From assembly GCA_022402505.1 (NCBI GenBank), contig JAKRSE010000197.1, positions 1-18,258 on the forward strand: a DNA stretch of 18,258 bases, in the 5' to 3' direction. Both the position numbers and the translations under genes were made by a program. This DNA is from Fimbriimonadaceae bacterium (lineage in GTDB: Bacteria; Armatimonadota; Fimbriimonadia; Fimbriimonadales; Fimbriimonadaceae). This document shows positions 1 to 8,909 of the stretch, in pieces. Under the pieces are notes generated by a model. That model was not told where the DNA came from and made no database searches. It saw only the letters and a program-made list of their open reading frames with translations. Numbering within the stretch: the stretch's first letter is position 1; the number at the start of each line of letters is the position of its first letter.

Positions 1-85
1 GCTCGGTGAGGAGAGGCGAGAGGGCGAGGATCGGCAGAAGCAGGAAGACGGCGACCGGAACCAGGCGGCGGAGTCGGTCGTTCAT
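1..85 (-). CDS. N-terminus of an exported or membrane protein (truncated by window edge)
   Basis: Only the first 28 codons are in the window, starting at an ATG at 83-85. They read as a short basic N-terminus (MNDRLRRL) followed by a hydrophobic run (VPVAVFLLLPILALSPLL), which is the shape of a signal peptide or first membrane helix. The start lies 10 bp after the stop of the TPR gene, so the two are probably co-transcribed. Nothing can be said about function because the rest lies outside the window. The ribosome-binding site is weak. Confidence 0.5.
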   Translation of the reverse strand, partial: MNDRLRRLVPVAVFLLLPILALSPLLTE

Positions 86-95
86 GTCCAGCGGA

Positions 96-440
96 TCAGC
101 AGTAGGCGATCTGCCGCTTGGCGTTCTCGTGGCTCGGGTCGAGGCGGAGGACCTCGGCGAAGAGAGCGCATGCCTCGGTGTCCATGCCGAGCATCATCAT
201 CGTCATGCCGAGGTCGTAGATGGCGCCGACATGGTTGGGGTTGGCATCCACGACCGCCGTGAGGGTGGCCATCGAGCCGTCGAAATCCCCTTCAAAGCCC
301 TGGATCAGGCCCAGTTGCCATCGGGCGTCGGCGTGCTCGGGGTCCTGGGCAAGCACGGCCTCAAGGTAGGTCCGCGCCATCCCATACTGTCCATTGCACC
401 GGGCGTCAAACCCGAGTTGGTAAAGCTGCTGAAGGTCCAT
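96..440 (-). CDS. Small tetratricopeptide (TPR) repeat protein, 114 aa
   Basis: The protein is almost entirely TPR. Three consecutive 34-residue units can be read at about residues 4-37, 38-71 and 72-105, each with the usual pattern of small and hydrophobic positions and ending in a D/N-P-x-H type turn (QDPEHADA, ANPNHVGA, LDPSHENA). TPR proteins are protein-protein adaptors; no catalytic motif, signal peptide or membrane segment is present, so it is probably cytoplasmic. I chose the ATG at 438-440. A TTG at 536 would give a longer reading, but that extension runs over the ftsH terminator and contributes no TPR sequence. It follows ftsH behind a terminator, so it probably has its own promoter, and precedes a secreted or membrane protein by 10 bp. 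The partner is unknown. Confidence 0.75.
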   Translation of the reverse strand: MDLQQLYQLGFDARCNGQYGMARTYLEAVLAQDPEHADARWQLGLIQGFEGDFDGSMATLTAVVDANPNHVGAIYDLGMTMMMLGMDTEACALFAEVLRLDPSHENAKRQIAYC

Positions 441-474
441 GCCCAGGCGAGCTTCAAGAGATCGAAGCGGCTCG

Positions 475-480
475 AATATA
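475..480 (-). promoter_or_regulatory. Possible -10 element for the TPR gene
   Basis: On the minus strand these bases read TATATT, the best -10-like hexamer between the ftsH terminator and the ATG at 440. No good -35 lies 16-18 bp upstream (TTGCAC is 21 bp away), so this is a weak call, supported mainly by the need for a promoter after the terminator. Confidence 0.25.
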
Positions 481-530
481 CCCGCCTGTTCGCCCGCCCC
501 GGTGCAAAAACCAGGGGAAGTGTCGGTGCG

Positions 531-576
531 CCGCAAAACAAAAGGGCCGGATCGTCTCTGCGCACCGGCCCTTTTG
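531..576 (-). terminator. Rho-independent terminator of ftsH
   Basis: A perfect stem of 11 bp (AAAAGGGCCGG at 540-550 pairing with CCGGCCCTTTT at 565-575), plus a closing C-G pair, encloses a 14-nt loop. On the minus strand the stem is followed by TTTTGTTTTG. It begins 9 bp after the ftsH stop, so it terminates the tilS-ftsH transcript before the TPR gene. Confidence 0.9.
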
Positions 577-584
577 CCTCACGA

Positions 585-2555
<1,971 letters not shown>

Positions 2556-2563
2556 ATGAGGAA

Positions 2564-2590
2564 CTCCAAGGGAAGGGTCCGCCTTCCCTT
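2564..2590 (-). promoter_or_regulatory. Hairpin abutting the ftsH Shine-Dalgarno
   Basis: A perfect 9-bp inverted repeat (AAGGGAAGG at 2568-2576, CCTTCCCTT at 2582-2590) with a 5-nt loop lies in the 72-bp tilS-ftsH gap. On the minus strand its 3' arm runs directly into GGAG (2564-2567), the ftsH ribosome-binding site. No U-tract follows, so it does not look like a plain terminator. It could tune ftsH translation, act as an attenuator or protect mRNA; which one is not visible from sequence. Confidence 0.5.
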
Positions 2591-2627
2591 AGACCTTACG
2601 CCAGGGGGTTGACCCTCGTTCCGGTCA

Positions 2628-3998
2628 TTATGGCCCGTCAGGGACCTCCCTCGGTCGAAGCCGGAGGTGGACCGGACGTTCGGCCCCTGAATCCCTGGCC
2701 CGGTCGGCAGGCGCAGAGCCCGGCAGCCAGACCGGGCCGACCAGATCGCAGACCAGCGGAAGCCGAGCCCTGGCGGCCGGAGTCAGCCTGCGGAAGGCAT
2801 CCAGCTCGCGGATCGGCACCCGGCGGCCGCCGGATTCCAGGGCGTCTTCTCGGCCGACCGTCCGGAAGTAGAGGGTCCCCTTCAGCCCCGCCGGATCGAG
2901 CCGCGCGTCCAGACCCGCGCCCGGATTCAGGGCTCCGAAGGTCGCTTCCAAGACCCAGCCGAACTCCGGGCTTTCCACCTCTCCGGGAAGGGTGAGGGGA
3001 TGCCGGAAGGGCTCGGTCGGGCGCGTCTGCCGCAGGTGGACCCGCTCATCCGTCCACTCGGCGGTGACGGCCGACGCCTCCGAATGGACGGCGCCGCGTC
3101 CGCCTTGGATCACCCCTTCGGCCAAGGCGAGGGTCTGATCTCGGTTCAGCGGCGAGCCGAGCATCGCGGCCACGAGTCTGAGGCCTCGGCGAAGAAGGGG
3201 CTCCGGTTGAGCGGCCAGGCGGATTCGATCGAAGGCGGCCTCGCAGTCTCGGGTCAGCCAGGCGAGCTCGCCGTTCAGCGGGATCTCGGCGCGTTCCAGG
3301 GCGGCGGCGGCAAAGCCGTTGAGCATCCGGTCTTCGGCGGCTGCCTCTTCGGCCAGGTGGATCAGCGCGGGACGGAAGCCGGGATGGACCGATTCGAACT
3401 CGGGAAGCAGCCGGTGGCGGACCCGCGCCCGGGCCAGGCTGAGGTCCGAATTCGAGGGGTCGTCGTGGAACCAGAGGCCATTTTCCAGGCACCAGGCCCG
3501 TGTTTCGGCCCGCGTGAAGGGAAGGAGCGGCCGGATGAACCCCTCGTGGGCCGGCGCGATCCCCTGAAGCCCTTCCAGACTGGTCCCGCGGGCGAGGCGG
3601 AAGAGGATCGTCTCCAGGTGATCGTCCTGGGTGTGGGCGGTGGCGATCGCCGGAGACCCGAGACGGAATGCCGCCTGCCGAAGGAAGCTCTTCCGGGCCT
3701 CGCGACCCGCCTCTTCGATCCCGATGCGGCTCTCCCGGGCGATGGCGGGCACGTCGGCTCGACCGCCGACGAAGGGCAGGCTTCGGGAGTCGGCGAAGGC
3801 CTGAACGCGGGCCATCTCGTCGTCGGCTTCAGGACGGAGGCCGTGGTGGAGATGCGCGACGATGACGTCGGCCTGGAGGCGGTGCAGAAGGTCCACCAGG
3901 CAGACGGAGTCCGCGCCTCCGGAACAGCCGACGACGACCGGACTGCCGCTCGGAATCAGACCCGTCTGGGCCAGGTGTACGGCCAGGCGATCGAGCAT
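2628..3998 (-). CDS. tilS: tRNA(Ile)-lysidine synthase TilS, 456 aa
   Basis: TilS uses ATP to attach lysine to C34 of the CAU-anticodon tRNA-Ile, switching its reading from AUG to AUA; it is normally essential and cytoplasmic. The N-type ATP-pyrophosphatase P-loop SGGADS is at 26-31. Typical downstream TilS motifs follow: AHLHHGLR (48-55), GIEEAGREARKSFL (93-106), AHTQDDHLETILFRLARG (121-138), and the F-H-DDPSN segment (177-183) with R-RVRHRLLP (190-199). The C-terminal third fits the substrate-binding and TilS_C regions but is less conserved. Length is close to E. coli TilS (about 430). I chose ATG 3996-3998, which puts the P-loop about 25 residues in; an upstream reading to 4088 is Pro/Arg-rich and runs over the divergent mgtE start. 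No clear Shine-Dalgarno is visible. ftsH follows after 72 bp. Confidence 0.93.
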   Translation of the reverse strand: MLDRLAVHLAQTGLIPSGSPVVVGCSGGADSVCLVDLLHRLQADVIVAHLHHGLRPEADDEMARVQAFADSRSLPFVGGRADVPAIARESRIGIEEAGREARKSFLRQAAFRLGSPAIATAHTQDDHLETILFRLARGTSLEGLQGIAPAHEGFIRPLLPFTRAETRAWCLENGLWFHDDPSNSDLSLARARVRHRLLPEFESVHPGFRPALIHLAEEAAAEDRMLNGFAAAALERAEIPLNGELAWLTRDCEAAFDRIRLAAQPEPLLRRGLRLVAAMLGSPLNRDQTLALAEGVIQGGRGAVHSEASAVTAEWTDERVHLRQTRPTEPFRHPLTLPGEVESPEFGWVLEATFGALNPGAGLDARLDPAGLKGTLYFRTVGREDALESGGRRVPIRELDAFRRLTPAARARLPLVCDLVGPVWLPGSAPADRARDSGAERPVHLRLRPREVPDGP

Positions 3999-4068
3999 CG
4001 GTCTGGCTAGGTTGGCACGGTGGGGGACCGGGCGGCCGGGCGGGTACCGTCGATGGGGAGGGAAGCGC

Positions 4069-5421
4069 GTGCGGATCATCGGGAACATCGTGGATCTGAT
4101 CCGCCAGGCGGGGAGCCTGGGGCAGAGCCGCGTCCGCTCGGAAGATCTGGGAGACGCCCTTCAGCGGGTCAGTCCGGAGGAGGGGGCGGAAGTCCTGCGG
4201 GCTCTGCGGCCCTACGAGGCGGCGCAGGCCCTGATCGACGCCCCGACGGAGACGGTCCGTCGGCTCCTGGAATTCATCCCTGACGAGACGGTGGCCGCCT
4301 ATCTGGACATCCTGCCGATGGACGACGCCATCGACCTGCAGGAGGAGATGGGGATGGAGCGCTGGGAGCGGCTGCTCACCCTGATCCCGGCCCAGGATGC
4401 GGCCGAAATCCGGCGTCTGCAGGCGGCTCCTCGCGGATCGGTCGGCCGGCTGATCACCGAGGCCTTCTTCCGCGTGGGTCCGGATTCAACGATGGAGGCG
4501 ATCCTCGCGGACCTCCGGCTGGCGAACCCGGCGAAGTACGAGACGATCAACGACCTCTACGTCCTGGATGACGCGGACCGGCTGATCGGCGTGGTGAGCA
4601 TCCGGAGGGTCCTGCGGAGCCGTCCTGACCAGACGGCCCGCGAAGTGATGGACCCCGAACCGATTTCGGTCCTGCGGTCCACCAGCGGCGAGGAGGCGGC
4701 CCGCACGATGAGCCGGTACGGCTTCTATGCCCTGCCGGTGCTGGACGAGCAGGGGCGGATGGTCGGCGTTCTGACCGGAGACGACGCACAGGAGATTCTG
4801 CAGGAGGCCGAGACGAAGGATGTGCTCGCCTTGGGCGCGGTGAGCGGGTCGGCCGAGCCCTACCTCTCGCTCAACGTCTGGCACCTCTATGCCCGCCGGA
4901 TGCCCTGGCTGATCGGCCTCTTTGTCGCCGAAACGTTCACCGGAATCGTGCTGAGGCACTACGGCCAGTCCGAAGAGGGCCTGAACATCAGCCCGCTGAT
5001 GTACTTTGTGCCGCTGGTTATCGGCGCCGGCGGCAACTGCGGAAGCCAGGTGACGACGACGATCACCCGTGCGCTTGCGCTGAAGGAGATTCAGCCTGGG
5101 GAATGGTGGAAGGTGATCCTGAAGGAGCTTCTGGTCGCCCTGATGATCGGAGCCACGCTGGGGCTGATCGGGGCGCTCCGTGCGTCCGCTCCGGCTCCGT
5201 TCGGCTGGGAGCAGGAGCTGTCCATGAGCCTCCTGATCGCCTTCGCCCTGCCCGCGATCGTCGTATGGGCGGCGACGGTGGGGAGCTGCCTGCCGATCCT
5301 CGCCCAGAAGGCGGGCGTGGATCCGGCCGTGATGAGCGCTCCGTTCATCACCACCTTCGTGGATGCCACCGGCCTGATCATCTACTTCGAATTGGCCAAG
5401 CGGTTGATCCTTTCCCAGTGA
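4069..5421 (+). CDS. mgtE: MgtE-family Mg2+ channel/transporter, 450 aa
   Basis: MgtE is a homodimeric inner-membrane Mg2+ channel gated by cytoplasmic Mg2+. The order is the family's: helical MgtE_N domain (about 25-135), a pair of CBS domains (about 136-255, with the second around MDPEPISV and LPVLDEQGRMVGVLT), a connecting helix, and five membrane helices (about 275-450). The signature GGNCGSQVTTTITRALAL (321-338) and the last-helix FVDATGL are present. D432 corresponds to the pore aspartate known from Thermus MgtE, which is also about 450 residues long. The start is GTG at 4069, chosen because GGGGAGG (4055-4061) sits 7 nt upstream; a longer in-frame reading overlaps tilS. It is divergent from tilS across 70 bp, with no recognisable Mg2+ riboswitch and no convincing promoter. 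The protease gene follows by 43 bp. Confidence 0.95.
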   Translation: MRIIGNIVDLIRQAGSLGQSRVRSEDLGDALQRVSPEEGAEVLRALRPYEAAQALIDAPTETVRRLLEFIPDETVAAYLDILPMDDAIDLQEEMGMERWERLLTLIPAQDAAEIRRLQAAPRGSVGRLITEAFFRVGPDSTMEAILADLRLANPAKYETINDLYVLDDADRLIGVVSIRRVLRSRPDQTAREVMDPEPISVLRSTSGEEAARTMSRYGFYALPVLDEQGRMVGVLTGDDAQEILQEAETKDVLALGAVSGSAEPYLSLNVWHLYARRMPWLIGLFVAETFTGIVLRHYGQSEEGLNISPLMYFVPLVIGAGGNCGSQVTTTITRALALKEIQPGEWWKVILKELLVALMIGATLGLIGALRASAPAPFGWEQELSMSLLIAFALPAIVVWAATVGSCLPILAQKAGVDPAVMSAPFITTFVDATGLIIYFELAKRLILSQ

Positions 5422-5442
5422 ACTGGGGAAACCTTTCCGGCG

Positions 5443-5461
5443 TCTTCTCTCGTTGAGAAGA
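5443..5461 (+). promoter_or_regulatory. Hairpin sequestering the S41 protease ribosome-binding site
   Basis: TCTTCTC (5443-5449) and GAGAAGA (5455-5461) form a perfect 7-bp stem with loop TCGTT. The 3' arm contains the purine-rich GAGAAG that is the only Shine-Dalgarno candidate before the ATG at 5465, so folding would mask it. The function is an inference. Confidence 0.4.
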
Positions 5462-5464
5462 GAC

Positions 5465-6808
5465 ATGAGGACGTCTTTCGCCGGTTTCCGGCTGATGCGC
5501 CTGGCCGCCTGGCTGGGCGTTTTGAGTCTTGGGGCTGCCCTTTCCGCTCAGACCCTTTCGCCGCAGGCCCCTGCGAGCCGGCCCGTGATCCTGGATCAGG
5601 CTCCGGCGGCGGCTGCTCAACCGACGGCCCCCGGCGCATTGACGGCCGAAGATCGGGAAAAGATCGTTCAGGCCGCGGCCGAGACCATCAAGCGGATGGC
5701 CTTCGTGCCCGGCGTGGACTTCAATTCGCTCGACGCGATGCTGGCCGAGGTGAAGCCGGACCTGGACAAGGCGGAGACTCCCACCGCGCTGGCCGGGGTC
5801 GTCAACCGGGCCCTGCAGAAGTTCGGATTCAGCCACATCTCGCTCTTCCCGCCGGAGTTCGGCGAGCGGCGGATCACGCAGCAGCGGGCGGGCATCGGGA
5901 TCATGATCCAGATCGAGGAAGGCGGTCTTCGGGTCACCGACCTCTTCCCCGACAGTCCGGCCGTAAAGGCGGGACTCCAGCCGGGAGACCTCATCTTCGA
6001 GAGCGACGGACGTCCTGTTCGAGCGGTCGGCGACCTCTCCGGCGAGAAGGGGCAGCAGAGCCGGATCAAGCTCCGCCGAAACGAAGAGGTGCTTGAATTC
6101 ACCGTCACCCGCGACACCTACCGGACCGTCATTCCGGAGACCCTCCGCTGGGAGGGCGAGGATGTCGCCGTGGTGAAGATTCCCACGTTCGACCAGGGCT
6201 ACAGCCGGGACAACGTCGACCGGATCATGGCCGAGGCCTCACGGGCGAAGATGATCGTCCTCGACCTGCGGAACAACGGCGGCGGCATGGTCTTGAATCT
6301 CCAGCACCTGATGGGGCACTTCCTGGATCGGCGAGACCAGCCGCTGGGCACCTTCATCGGCCGCATGGCGGTGCAGGAGTTCGAGCGGACCACGGGTCGC
6401 AAGGCTGAGAACCTGGCCGAAGTGGCCGAGGCGACGACGGCCAAGGTCCGGGCCTTCTCCCGCCGCGAGGTTCAGCCCTACGCCGGCCGGGTGACGGTCC
6501 TCATCAACGGCGCCAGCGGCAGCGCGAGCGAGATGGCGGCGGCGGCTCTGCGAGACCATCGCCAGGCCAAGCTGATCGGCGAGCGGTCGGCGGGAGCCGT
6601 CCTCGCTTCCATGATCCTTCCGCTTCGAGACGCGGGCGGCTTCTGGATTCAGGTACCGATCACCGACTACGTGACGATCAGGGGTCGCCGTCTGGAAGGG
6701 AACGGCCTGGAGCCGGACATCGCCGCGAAGCTGCCCCGGTTCGGCGAGCCGGACGAGGCGGTCGCCAAGGCGGTCGGCCTGCTCAAGGAGACGGCCTCCA
6801 GAAACTGA
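5465..6808 (+). CDS. Exported PDZ-domain S41-family serine protease, 447 aa
   Basis: A signal peptide is visible (basic RTSFAGFRLMR, then hydrophobic LAAWLGVLSLGAALSA, with likely cleavage near A28-Q29), so the protein acts outside the cytoplasmic membrane. After a Pro/Ala-rich linker, a helical region (60-125) ends in FGFSHISLF, a PDZ domain spans about 140-215, and the S41 core spans about 225-435 with VLDLRNNGGG (265-274) and GASGSASE (349-356). Ser353 is the expected nucleophile. The Lys of the CtpA/Tsp Ser-Lys dyad, expected 25 residues later, is Ala378 in GERSAGAV. With His124 in a GxSH motif, a tricorn/IRBP-like Ser-His type is more likely than CtpA. I chose ATG 5465 over the upstream TTG at 5453 because it has GAGAAG just upstream. 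It is 43 bp after mgtE, possibly co-transcribed, and abuts the next gene tail to tail. Confidence 0.88.
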   Translation: MRTSFAGFRLMRLAAWLGVLSLGAALSAQTLSPQAPASRPVILDQAPAAAAQPTAPGALTAEDREKIVQAAAETIKRMAFVPGVDFNSLDAMLAEVKPDLDKAETPTALAGVVNRALQKFGFSHISLFPPEFGERRITQQRAGIGIMIQIEEGGLRVTDLFPDSPAVKAGLQPGDLIFESDGRPVRAVGDLSGEKGQQSRIKLRRNEEVLEFTVTRDTYRTVIPETLRWEGEDVAVVKIPTFDQGYSRDNVDRIMAEASRAKMIVLDLRNNGGGMVLNLQHLMGHFLDRRDQPLGTFIGRMAVQEFERTTGRKAENLAEVAEATTAKVRAFSRREVQPYAGRVTVLINGASGSASEMAAAALRDHRQAKLIGERSAGAVLASMILPLRDAGGFWIQVPITDYVTIRGRRLEGNGLEPDIAAKLPRFGEPDEAVAKAVGLLKETASRN

Positions 6809-8041
6809 TCAGGCCCGAATGGCCCCGTCCCTGCCTGCCTCGTCCTTCTTGATGAGGTCGGTCAGAGGCCGGGGCCGGACTCCGTTGGGAGCCGGCGGAG
6901 GCTGAACGGATCGGTACTCGACTCGGAGCGTGGCTCCCGGAACGGTCTCCGTTCCCATGCGGGAGGCGGTGATCGCGCTGAGGAGGGCCCCGTCGGACAC
7001 GCGGACGGCGAGGGTCGCTTCCAGGTCCGCCCGAGTCAGGCGAAGGATCGCCGCCCGCCCCTGCGGTGTGTCCACCTCGGCTCCCAGGGTGGCCTCCGAG
7101 TCTCTCACCAGTTCGGAGACCAGAGAGGTGCCAAGCAGGAGCCGCATGAGGATCGGGTCGATCCTCCCGCCGGCTTCGGTGTAGAGCCGGGAGACCTCCT
7201 CCGGAGCGGCCGGTCCCTGATATCGGTTCTGTCCGGACCAGATCGTCAGCCGTCGGCCGTCATAGTCCCAGCCCCGGGAGTCTTCGATCTGCGCCAGCCG
7301 GCCGCCCCGGGCAAAGATCCTGCGCTTCCCTTCGCCGTCCGAAACTTCGGCCGAGAACTCGCCGGTCTCGGCGTGAGCCAGGGCTTCGTTCAGAAAGGTC
7401 CGAACCTCCGGAGCTGCCGCCGCGGGCAGGCTCTCGGTCGTCCAAGCGGCGACCCTCCGGCCTTCCGGCCGCTCGTCTGCCTTCACGTCGGCGGGTTCGG
7501 CCCACTGAATCTGAGTCTCTTCGACGCCGGAGACCGCCTGAATCCTGAGCCGGGTCGGCCGGTGGCGGGAGTCCAACTCCAGGGCCAGACGGCCTCCCGA
7601 GGCGAGCAGGCTCCACCTGCCGGACCGGTTGACCGCCTGCCAGCCTCGACCCGCCGCCGAGTTCTGGAGGAAGCTGGAAAGGCCTGCCGGCTCCAGGAGA
7701 ACGCCCACGATCGGGTCCAGGACGGTGAGGGCGCCCGACGTCGCCTGCAGGAGGCTCTGGGCTTCCGGCCGGGCGGAAAGGGTGTACCGTCGCAGAGCTG
7801 GAATGGCGGTCGCGACCGTCTTGGGACCGACGATGACGACCCGACGCTCGCCCTTCTGGGTCATCGTGATCCTGGCGGCCCGAGGCGGGGTGGCGACGAC
7901 GGTGTACCGTGTGGTGCCGCCGGGACGGGCGACCCGGATGTCGGCCTGAAACCCTTTGGGGTTCTCCAAGGATCGAGCCACCAGGGTCTGGATCACGGTT
8001 GAACTGTCGAGTTGGGAAGCCAGGTAGGCGAGGGGAATCAT
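6809..8041 (-). CDS. Unrecognised protein, possibly a tandem LolA-like fold, 410 aa
   Basis: I do not recognise this family with certainty. The protein reads as two similar halves (about 12-200 and 210-385). Each opens with a helix leading into a beta strand (QTLVARSLENPKGFQADI; RTFLNEALAHAETGEFSAEV), continues with short beta strands, carries a helix starting near a D-P (LDPIVGVLLEP; RIDPILMRLLL), and ends in alternating strands. This resembles the LolA/LppX/DUF2092 lipid-binding fold, by eye only. No clear signal peptide is present; the ATG start (8039-8041) gives MIPLAYLASQ, and no better start was found, though the frame is open upstream. It lies 13 bp after the second permease and is the last gene of the operon, so it may serve the transporter. 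Its stop abuts that of the S41 gene with no spacer. Confidence 0.7.
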   Translation of the reverse strand: MIPLAYLASQLDSSTVIQTLVARSLENPKGFQADIRVARPGGTTRYTVVATPPRAARITMTQKGERRVVIVGPKTVATAIPALRRYTLSARPEAQSLLQATSGALTVLDPIVGVLLEPAGLSSFLQNSAAGRGWQAVNRSGRWSLLASGGRLALELDSRHRPTRLRIQAVSGVEETQIQWAEPADVKADERPEGRRVAAWTTESLPAAAAPEVRTFLNEALAHAETGEFSAEVSDGEGKRRIFARGGRLAQIEDSRGWDYDGRRLTIWSGQNRYQGPAAPEEVSRLYTEAGGRIDPILMRLLLGTSLVSELVRDSEATLGAEVDTPQGRAAILRLTRADLEATLAVRVSDGALLSAITASRMGTETVPGATLRVEYRSVQPPPAPNGVRPRPLTDLIKKDEAGRDGAIRA

Positions 8042-8054
8042 CGTTCTGATCGTC

Positions 8055-8909
8055 TCAGGGTCTGCCGAGCCCGGCCGGGGCGCGGCCGCGCTGGACCACC
8101 AATGCCAGCGCCAGGACGGGAGCCAGGTAGGGAAGGGCCTGCCAGAACTCCGGCGGGAAGTTTACTCCCAAGACTGCATTGTTCTGGAAAAGAATCTGGA
8201 GGCTGTAGGCGAGTCCGAAGGCGAGGCAGGCGGCCAGAGCCGGGATCGGCCTCCAGCCGGCCAGGATGAGGGCGGCGAGGGCGATGTACCCGCGTCCGGC
8301 GGTCATCTCCTTGCTGAAGCTGCCGGCGGTGGAGGCGATCATCAGCCCGGCGAGGCCGCAGAGCAGGCCGGTCGCGATCAGGGCCTTCCAGCGGATCGTC
8401 ACCGGGTCGATTCCCATGATGCGGGCCTTGTCCGGGTCGTTGCCGACCGCATTCAGACGGAGGCCGGCCCGGGTTCGGACGAGAAAGACCGACGCGCCGA
8501 TCGCGGCTCCCAGGGCGAGGACCCAGTAGATCGGCTCCGGCAGGGAGGGCACTCGGCTGGGACTCTGCAGCGGGCCGGCCGTTTCCGCCAGGAACCCGGT
8601 CCCGCCGATCGCCAGGGCGTTGATCCCCATGCCGCTGATGACGTGGTCCACCTGGAAGGCCTGGGTCAGCCAGGCGTGGAGCAGGGCGATGAGAACCCCC
8701 GCGGTCAGGGCTGCCCCGAGGGCGGCGAAGGGATTGCCGGTCGCGAGTCCGACCAGGGCTCCCACGCAGGCGGAGGTCAGCATCTTTCCTTCCAGGCCGA
8801 TGTTGACGACGCCGGAGCGCTCGGAGGCCATGCCCGCCAGAGCCGCGAGGGTCAGCGGAGTGGCATAGCTGATGACGCCGATGACGAAGGAGCCGAACGC
8901 GCTATCCAT
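8055..8909 (-). CDS. ABC transporter permease, nucleoside/BMP type (second subunit), 284 aa
   Basis: An integral membrane subunit of the BPD_transp_2 family (RbsC/NupQ-like). Eight to ten hydrophobic helices are visible. The family sequence TLAALAGMASERSGVVNIGLEGKML (about 20-44), TRAGLRLNAVGNDPDKARIMGID (about 146-168), and the coupling region GRGYIALAALILAGWRP (about 206-222) are typical of permeases in purine-nucleoside or BMP-dependent importers. The ATG at 8907-8909 is chosen because GGGGAGG (8915-8921) lies 5 nt upstream; a reading from 8942 adds a non-conserved stretch. It overlaps the stop of the first permease by 8 nt, indicating translational coupling. Substrate is uncertain: nucleosides, bases or autoinducer-like sugars are known for relatives. 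Confidence 0.88.
   Translation of the reverse strand: MDSAFGSFVIGVISYATPLTLAALAGMASERSGVVNIGLEGKMLTSACVGALVGLATGNPFAALGAALTAGVLIALLHAWLTQAFQVDHVISGMGINALAIGGTGFLAETAGPLQSPSRVPSLPEPIYWVLALGAAIGASVFLVRTRAGLRLNAVGNDPDKARIMGIDPVTIRWKALIATGLLCGLAGLMIASTAGSFSKEMTAGRGYIALAALILAGWRPIPALAACLAFGLAYSLQILFQNNAVLGVNFPPEFWQALPYLAPVLALALVVQRGRAPAGLGRP

Noticed and set aside
441..536. Longer TPR protein starting at TTG 536
   Set aside because: The extension overlaps the ftsH terminator T-tract and stem and adds no TPR-like residues; ATG 440 starts exactly at the first repeat.
3000..4010. 336-codon plus-strand frame antisense to tilS
   Set aside because: No domain is visible; the Gly/Arg/Pro/Glu-rich composition is typical of a shadow frame opposite a real GC-rich gene.
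3999..4068. Mg2+ riboswitch or clear promoter between tilS and mgtE
   Set aside because: Only 70 bp separate the genes, too short for a known Mg2+ riboswitch. TTGGCA (4012-4017) has no -10 partner at acceptable spacing.
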